Virus record (IMG/VR): IMGVR_UViG_3300035698_004595
Span: 1 to 32,933 of that record
Strand: one strand, 5' to 3'
Length of the DNA stretch: 32,933 bases
Origin: a virus
This document shows, piece by piece, positions 28,039 through 32,933 of this stretch. The position numbers and the translations under genes are program-made. Every line of letters starts with the position of its first letter. The stretch's first letter is position 1. A model generated the notes under the pieces. It was not told the origin of the DNA. It saw only the letters and a list, made by a program, of their open reading frames with translations, and searched no databases.

Positions 28039-30038
28039 GCTCTTCTACCTTTGGTTGATTTCTTTAATATCTTAGTAAATTTTGACATATCAGACGTCGG
28101 AATAGACCCAGCAGCAGCCACGACTTTGGCTGGTTTTCCGCCACTCTTAACACCGTCAACCCACCAGTAAGGATCTTCCTTTACGGACGTGGACTTCCTC
28201 ATGTTCTGCAACAACTCCTTCAAACGCCTGTTGTCTGGTAAGCCCTCAACTATAGACACCGCGCCCATAACCGATCCACATATCGCATCAGCAAGGTCCT
28301 TAGATCCTACAAGCACTATGTCACGTACCTCGCCGGACTTCATAACTTCAACGTCCGTAACCTTTTCTGGATGGTCAACCTTCTGCCTGTCCCGATCAAA
28401 TATAAGGTGCTTAAGCTCAAAGTGTACTATAGGATGCTTATGGAATACCCACCTCTTATCAAACAACATCTGCCTAAAATCCATATACGCCTTGACGTCC
28501 TTATCTACGGAAAACGACTCGGCCTTAAGGCCCGATCTATTTAGAGTCTGTAATAAATGAGCAGACGCTATTTTAAGGTCAGCAGTAAACCGGCGTATAT
28601 TAAACCCTAACGCCCTAAGATCGAGGACAAGGCGTATCACCTTATTAAGTGGAATTTCGTCATTCTCACGCGCACGTAGTCTGATCACAAAGTCGGTCTC
28701 AACTACCGGCATCCTTTCCTGTGTCCGCGCACCATCTTCAGACTCGGACTCCACAGACGACCACCCACACACACCGGACATAGCAAGCGCCAAGCAGTTC
28801 TCACCATGGGCGAACGCAATATCTAAGTGCATAGACCTTGGTGCGGAACGCTCCATACGTATACGGTCATAGTCTATAAAGTATGCAAGCTCAACATCCT
28901 TATCACGCAACCCAACGTCTATAGTAAGCTTCTTCATAGGCTCAAGCTTCGAGTCATCATAACAGTCGTATAACACCTGTTCAGACGGAATAAAATGCGA
29001 CTTCCTAATTCCCGTAACTGACACGCCAGCAATATCACGCAGCGCCCCGACTATGTCACGGTTAAATTCATCTTTGTACTCAACCGGAATTTCTATCACC
29101 TGGTACCCATCTATTCGAGCCTGCCTCACCTCCTCAGGTTGATACAGCACCTGGGGCTCATGGTACGCATCCCCAACAGAAACGGTAAACTTCTTACCAG
29201 AATAATTGCCCGATGATTTGGCCTCCCATAAAGGTATGTCAACAACGTACACACGATTAGACCCCCTCATTTCATCAATGTACGTATTTAGGAATGACAT
29301 TTCGTCTTGCTTGGAGGAAACTAAAAACATCTTGCCAATAGATCGCCCATTTCTAACGAATCGGGACTCAAACCTACGTTCTGTAGCCTCATATGCCTTA
29401 ATAACTTTAACTTTCTGCTTAGCGGACTCGGTCGGAGAATCAAGCTCGTCCATAATTGCTATTAGAACGTCCTCACCTATAACTCCCGAACCCTCAGCCC
29501 TGGGTGAGCTCAAGACGAATACAAATAGGGGAAATTCTATACGGCGCGAGTCCTCGGAATTACCCATCACACGGCCCTTACTCAAAAACCACGGAGAATT
29601 TAACAGGTAGGACTGCAGAAGTCCAAACCCCTTAGACTTACCAAGAGTCTTAGTAAGGTTAAAAAATGAAATAGCCATACGGCCCGCTTGGTTTAGATCG
29701 AAGTACCCCCAAGGATCGCGCAAGCACAACACCCGGTGCATAATATACAACACACCAATTATAGCAGCGCTAGTCTTACCGGTACCAATAGCCCCAGTAA
29801 GGATTACAGCCCACTTACTATCATCAGGCATGAACCGCCTCAACTCACGATTCCAACAATTCCGAATTGTATGTCCTTGTTCTGTTGATTTGCCAAGAAA
29901 ATCCGGGTGGGAGATAAACGTACCTATATCAACGGGCCTTTCCTTATAATTCATCTTATAAAGCTCGTTGATGTATCCTTTTACCTTATTAACTTTGCCC
30001 CGCGCACGTCGAGGATCTAAACTTTTATAATCATGCAC
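28035..30038 (-). CDS. Terminase large subunit
   Basis: A 667-aa packaging motor. Walker A is GAIGTGKT (82-89) and Walker B with catalytic acid is IAIMDE (193-198) in VLIAIMDELDSP. The SSK motif near 241-243 fits the coupling motif. The nuclease domain has HLDIAFAHGEN (Asp406), RRFTADLKIASAHLL (Asp487), and KVDHP...GSKDLADAI (Asp581/584), the usual RNase H-like acid set. It starts at GTG 30038 with a weak ribosome binding site. The stop overlaps the sigma-like gene. It would translocate DNA into the prohead through the portal and cut the concatemer. Confidence 0.9.
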   Translation of the reverse strand: MHDYKSLDPRRARGKVNKVKGYINELYKMNYKERPVDIGTFISHPDFLGKSTEQGHTIRNCWNRELRRFMPDDSKWAVILTGAIGTGKTSAAIIGVLYIMHRVLCLRDPWGYFDLNQAGRMAISFFNLTKTLGKSKGFGLLQSYLLNSPWFLSKGRVMGNSEDSRRIEFPLFVFVLSSPRAEGSGVIGEDVLIAIMDELDSPTESAKQKVKVIKAYEATERRFESRFVRNGRSIGKMFLVSSKQDEMSFLNTYIDEMRGSNRVYVVDIPLWEAKSSGNYSGKKFTVSVGDAYHEPQVLYQPEEVRQARIDGYQVIEIPVEYKDEFNRDIVGALRDIAGVSVTGIRKSHFIPSEQVLYDCYDDSKLEPMKKLTIDVGLRDKDVELAYFIDYDRIRMERSAPRSMHLDIAFAHGENCLALAMSGVCGWSSVESESEDGARTQERMPVVETDFVIRLRARENDEIPLNKVIRLVLDLRALGFNIRRFTADLKIASAHLLQTLNRSGLKAESFSVDKDVKAYMDFRQMLFDKRWVFHKHPIVHFELKHLIFDRDRQKVDHPEKVTDVEVMKSGEVRDIVLVGSKDLADAICGSVMGAVSIVEGLPDNRRLKELLQNMRKSTSVKEDPYWWVDGVKSGGKPAKVVAAAGSIPTSDMSKFTKILKKSTKGRRA

Positions 30039-30090
30039 TTACATACCCCATATCAAATTGCAATTCGTTGTTGCCTGCCAAACTATAAAC

Positions 30091-30444
30091 TCAACCGGAT
30101 TTCCCATAAACGCTACCAATAACTTCCCTATTATGAAAATTAGGATACATATAACTTACGTATTTCCGTTTGTTCTTGCTTCTTAGCCCCCAACGTAAGA
30201 ATTCACTCTCCCAAAACACTTCCTGATTAATGTATTTCCCCTTAACGTCCGGGTTTTCTGCCTTAAAAATATCCCCCTTATATACATCCACGCCATTCTT
30301 GTCCTTAATACCTATATATTGTTGAGATAATCTTTTAAGGTCAGCGTTGGCGGGAGAAGCAAACCCTCCCCTTATATAACCCCAATAATGCCAACTTACA
30401 AACTTACCATCTCCAAATATCGGCTGCCTAAACTTTATTTCCAT
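30091..30444 (-). CDS. YopX-family protein, 117 aa
   Basis: ATG 30444 (MEIKFRQPIFGDGKFVSWHY) is preceded by AAGGGGGGG and overlaps the upstream gene by 17 nt. The conserved YopX core is visible as LSQQYIGIKDKNGVDVYKGDIFK, followed by EVFWESEFLRWGL and HNREVIGSVY. YopX proteins are common small phage proteins with a barrel-like fold and no settled function. Its place between the candidate small and large terminase genes is uncommon. A 52-nt gap follows before the terminase start. Confidence 0.85.
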   Translation of the reverse strand: MEIKFRQPIFGDGKFVSWHYWGYIRGGFASPANADLKRLSQQYIGIKDKNGVDVYKGDIFKAENPDVKGKYINQEVFWESEFLRWGLRSKNKRKYVSYMYPNFHNREVIGSVYGKSG

Positions 30445-31129
30445 CTTGCCCCCCCTTATCATCAACCTTGGGCTTACTTTCAGTCACAACGTCAACATCA
30501 ACTATAGAACGTGTAAGGTCTTCTATCATACGGTCTCTATCTGCCGGAGCCATCGTTCGCAACTTACTCATTACGTCACGGTCTTGCGCCGACAACGTCG
30601 TACCACCAAATACAAACGTCTCATTCTTAACTATTGGGGCCGGGACACGACGTGTATATCCCATCTTATCCGCAAATTCAATAAGCTTCTCATCTTCTGC
30701 ACGAAGCTGCTCAAGGATCTCAGACTTAAGCTTAAATATATCAACATGGTCAACAATCTCAATATCACAGTTCTTATTACACCGTGTACACACATACTGC
30801 GTATCTGGGTGTTCAGAGTCGGCTTCCTTATATAATGCATGACAGCACGTCGATAAATATACTTGCTCTCTTCCTTGAAGACTCCTAAGCATAGTCATAA
30901 AATGGTTAACCCTAGACTGATACCCCTCAAATATGTACGTCATCAACGTGTCGGATATCATATACGAAACGTCATGGCTACACTTGACTTTCACTTTGTG
31001 CTGTATCCGGCGGACATAACCAACATCAACATTAAGCAAACTGGCCACATACAGAACGTCGCCCCTGTGCCTCATAAGAGCGATACGCACGTGCTCCTCG
31101 GCTTTCCATTTTTCTATGTTATGAGCCAT
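30428..31129 (-). CDS. Candidate small terminase with HTH and Cys cluster, 233 aa
   Basis: Start overlaps the GroES-like stop as TAATG. Near the N-terminus MRHRGDVLYVASLLNVDVGYVRRI looks like a helix-turn-helix, as in small terminases. A central STCCHALYKEADSEHPDTQYVCTRCNKNC is a Cys/His cluster that may bind zinc. Residues 130 onward are helical and coiled-coil-like (FKLKSEILEQLRAEDEKLIEFADKMG), and the tail is acidic. Position two genes upstream of the large terminase and the HTH make a small terminase likely, though direct homology is not recognised. Confidence 0.5.
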   Translation of the reverse strand: MAHNIEKWKAEEHVRIALMRHRGDVLYVASLLNVDVGYVRRIQHKVKVKCSHDVSYMISDTLMTYIFEGYQSRVNHFMTMLRSLQGREQVYLSTCCHALYKEADSEHPDTQYVCTRCNKNCDIEIVDHVDIFKLKSEILEQLRAEDEKLIEFADKMGYTRRVPAPIVKNETFVFGGTTLSAQDRDVMSKLRTMAPADRDRMIEDLTRSIVDVDVVTESKPKVDDKGGQDGNKV

Positions 31130-31869
31130 TAGTCTATATCAACCTCCTGTTCACCCTCAACTATAAACAGTATGTCTTTACAAATTACTATCTTATACAC
31201 CCCGTCATCAATAAATATGTTCGTACCGTCATGCCTCATCATACACACCCTATCACCAACCGACAACGTAGAGTCAACCCCAGATCCGATCTTAACAATC
31301 TCAACCAAAATGCGAGACGGTACATTAAGTATCGGAATAACAATGCCGGACTTAGTCTTCGATTCGGCTTTGGGTATAACACGGACGAGCAGCCTATCAA
31401 ATATAGGACTGACACCGCCCATAGTCTTATCATTTACAACGGCCCGGATATCGCGTTCTCCCATCATACGGACCTTGTGCTTTTTCCCGTCTATACCCTC
31501 AAAGTCCATATGCCACGGAACGCTTGAGGTATAATTCACCCGGTCTCCAGACTTAACTGTAGTGGGGCGAAACTTGCCACGATCATCGGTATAACCCTTA
31601 CCTACAGCAAGCACGGTACCCACCGAGTTATACAACTCGCCGGATTCCCTATACAACTCACGAACTATATCAGGCACAATGATACCACCATCTGTCTTTT
31701 CGGGGATCTCATCGGGGTACATAAACACAATATCACGCAACGGACGCCACGGGAATTTAATAGCACCACACTCCTTACACCGAAACGGCACATTAAACTT
31801 AGCGCCTATCCCAGCTTTGGACCTAGAAGCCCCGCACACAAGGCATTTCTTTACAGGGTTATCCTTCAT
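31129..31869 (-). CDS. Tandem GroES (Cpn10)-like co-chaperonin with zinc ribbon
   Basis: I place the start at ATG 31869 (MKDNPVKKCLVCG), with GGAGGT just upstream and an 11-nt overlap with the resolvase gene; the frame extends to 31974 but has no ribosome binding site there. Residues 9-34 have CLVC...CKEC, a zinc ribbon. Domain 1 (about 42-145) shows PLRDIVFMYPDEIPEKTDGGIIVPD, a GroES strand and mobile loop, then GTVLAVGKG. Domain 2 (about 151-240) repeats the pattern with PIFDRLLVRVIPKAESKTKSGIVIPI and VEIVKIGSG. Normal GroES and T4 gp31 have one domain of about 100 aa. It likely caps host GroEL to fold the capsid protein, as gp31 does in T4. Confidence 0.8.
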   Translation of the reverse strand: MKDNPVKKCLVCGASRSKAGIGAKFNVPFRCKECGAIKFPWRPLRDIVFMYPDEIPEKTDGGIIVPDIVRELYRESGELYNSVGTVLAVGKGYTDDRGKFRPTTVKSGDRVNYTSSVPWHMDFEGIDGKKHKVRMMGERDIRAVVNDKTMGGVSPIFDRLLVRVIPKAESKTKSGIVIPILNVPSRILVEIVKIGSGVDSTLSVGDRVCMMRHDGTNIFIDDGVYKIVICKDILFIVEGEQEVDID

Positions 31870-32383
31870 ATCTACCTCCATGAGTAAACAAACGTCGACC
31901 GTATTCTGCGATAAGCAACGAGTCACACCTTCCGTCTCGAGGGTTTCCCTTTGGAGTCCGCAAGTCCACACCAAGCGGAAACATCCTATGCGCTATCTGA
32001 TAAGCGGCGTTCTTAGTTTGATCCTTCTTTCCAGTTATACGAAATGCAGACTGCCAACTTCTCACACTAACAAACTCATACGATACACCAAGTGCCTCAA
32101 ATATGCCTGAAAACAAACCTTCAGCATATCCAAGACTCCAGTTTCCTTGTGACGAAGAGAACCCCTTAATGGTCGGAATCGGGCCGGTCTTTTCTATATA
32201 TACCCTAGCCTTGCCAATAAAATCAGATAGTACATTCCTTACCTTAGCCGTATCGTACCTCGTCTTCTTTCCTACTTTTATCGTAGGCATATCAATTACA
32301 TACATAAAATCACCATGCACAGACAGTGCAGAGATAGCACCCTTAAGTCCTAAATCAATACCAACCACAAATCGAACGCTCAT
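31859..32383 (-). CDS. RuvC-like Holliday junction resolvase, 174 aa
   Basis: Begins MSVRFVVGIDLGLKGAIS, the RNase H-like first strand with catalytic Asp10. VYIEKTGPIP gives Glu64, and RDGRCDSLLIAEYG gives Asp150 and Asp154, the last acidic pair of RuvC (DGxxDA-like). It also carries KGFSSSQGNWSLGYAEG and a W-x-SAFRITGKKDQTK segment known from phage RuvC relatives. The enzyme would cut four-way junctions in recombining or replicating DNA so that it can be packaged. It overlaps the ATPase stop as ATGA. Confidence 0.85.
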   Translation of the reverse strand: MSVRFVVGIDLGLKGAISALSVHGDFMYVIDMPTIKVGKKTRYDTAKVRNVLSDFIGKARVYIEKTGPIPTIKGFSSSQGNWSLGYAEGLFSGIFEALGVSYEFVSVRSWQSAFRITGKKDQTKNAAYQIAHRMFPLGVDLRTPKGNPRDGRCDSLLIAEYGRRLFTHGGRYEG

Positions 32384-32933
32384 TCTACCAACACCTCCTC
32401 AGCATGTTCAACACCGTCACTAATCAAAGACGTAATGCCATCCACTTTCTTTATCTTAATCACGTTCATGGCCCAACTTTCTAAGTCCATGGCGTGTGAT
32501 ATAACGAACACGGAGCGACCGTCCAACCCCTCATTATACAGCATACCAGCAACGGCCTCCTCACCCGAAGAGTCCACAAATGAGAACACCTCATCAAATA
32601 TAACAATACCAAGAATACCTTGCTTCGCGCCGTACCGATTACTCACCCACCTATTAAGAGCCAAGCAAATAGCTATGTCAACGCGCCTTTTCTCGCCGCC
32701 AGACAACGAGTTATACGTACGAGACTGATTACCCATACGTATCTCAAGGAATATAAAGTTCCTTTCCTCGCCCTTCTTCTTGAGCTCCTTAGTCGGCTTA
32801 ACCACTACCGACATAGACCCATGAGAGGCATCAGCAAGATACCTATTCACTATAACGTTAAACTCATTGCAGAATTTATCCAAAAGCACCGTCCTAATAC
32901 CCTTAGACGAAAACGCAGACTTCCAAAATTCCA
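32380..32933 (-). CDS. gp46/Rad50-like recombination ATPase, C-terminal part
   Basis: The frame stays open to the right window edge (last full codon begins at 32931), so the N-terminal part lies outside. The visible part begins EFWKSAFSSKGIRTVLLDKF, the conserved block before the ABC-type C-terminal head. The signature motif is NSLSGGEKRRVDIAICLAL, the Walker B is GIVIFDEVFSFVD, and the H-loop is VFVISHAMDL. T4 gp46 with gp47 processes DNA ends for recombination-dependent replication. It sits before the RuvC-like gene, which fits a shared repair and recombination role. A GTG at 32889 is not the true start. Confidence 0.85.
   Translation of the reverse strand, partial: EFWKSAFSSKGIRTVLLDKFCNEFNVIVNRYLADASHGSMSVVVKPTKELKKKGEERNFIFLEIRMGNQSRTYNSLSGGEKRRVDIAICLALNRWVSNRYGAKQGILGIVIFDEVFSFVDSSGEEAVAGMLYNEGLDGRSVFVISHAMDLESWAMNVIKIKKVDGITSLISDGVEHAEEVLVE

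Noticed and set aside
30446-30842. Plus-strand frames of 124 and 129 aa
   Set aside because: Antisense to the candidate small terminase; no ribosome binding site or protein-like composition.
32380-32889. GTG 32889 as the start of the ATPase gene
   Set aside because: The frame stays open to the window edge and the upstream residues match the conserved block of the family, so the true start is outside.
1-32933. CRISPR array, insertion sequence or integrase
   Set aside because: No regularly spaced direct repeats, no transposase or integrase motif and no terminal inverted repeats were seen.

Overview
The window is a segment of a tailed double-stranded DNA phage genome (Caudoviricetes) whose head genes resemble those of the T4 superfamily. 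The host cannot be read from the sequence. Evidence: a T4-type head cassette (portal, prohead protease, gp23-like major capsid protein, neck-like protein), a large terminase, a gp46/Rad50-like ATPase, a RuvC-like resolvase, GroES-like and sigma-like proteins, and many tiny overlapping ORFs. All credible genes lie on the minus strand, so they are read from the right end (32933) toward the left end (1). TAA, TAG and TGA all serve as stops. Most neighbours overlap by 1-17 nt, very often as ATGA, which suggests long polycistronic transcripts with translational coupling.

Layout in transcription order (right to left). (a) 32933-26814, replication/packaging: C-terminal part of a gp46/Rad50-like ATPase (cut by the window edge), RuvC-like resolvase, a tandem two-domain GroES-like protein with a zinc ribbon, a candidate small terminase, a YopX-family protein, the large terminase, a sigma-region-2-like protein, a DUF5662-like protein and a small Cys-containing protein. 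(b) 26809-24253: a promoter, then small unknown genes, a UDP-glucose/GDP-mannose-dehydrogenase-like enzyme lacking the C-terminal domain, and two micro-ORFs. (c) 24256-20430, an enzyme block: SAM methyltransferase, beta-class DNA methyltransferase, TyrA (prephenate dehydrogenase)-like protein, a second near-identical promoter, a DUF6166-like protein, a 122-nt tRNA-like RNA element and another SAM methyltransferase. (d) 20427-15103, accessory: about 19 very small ORFs, many with CxxC zinc-binding pairs, plus one long coiled-coil protein. (e) 15034-1, virion: a structured leader, portal, several unknown head-associated proteins, a 900-aa prohead-protease fusion, the major capsid protein followed by a strong terminator, the neck-like protein, a SWIM zinc-finger protein and four further unknown proteins, the last running off the left edge.

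How it fits together: the terminase would package DNA through the portal into a prohead built from the capsid protein around a core. The 900-aa protein appears to join the maturation protease, a 2H-phosphoesterase-like domain, a zinc ribbon and a scaffold-like coiled coil in one chain. Several neighbours carry N-terminal LxE motifs reminiscent of T4 capsid-targeting/protease-cleavage peptides. The ATPase and resolvase fit recombination-dependent replication and resolution of branched DNA before packaging. The sigma-like protein may direct late transcription. The terminator after the capsid gene would lower expression of the genes beyond it.

The most unusual items are the protease/2H fusion, the phage TyrA-like dehydrogenase beside a shortened UGD-like enzyme and three methyltransferases, the tandem Cpn10 protein, the tRNA-like element, and the pair of nearly identical promoters. 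No intergenic gap exceeds about 170 nt. Family assignments come from motif recognition by eye; no database search was run.
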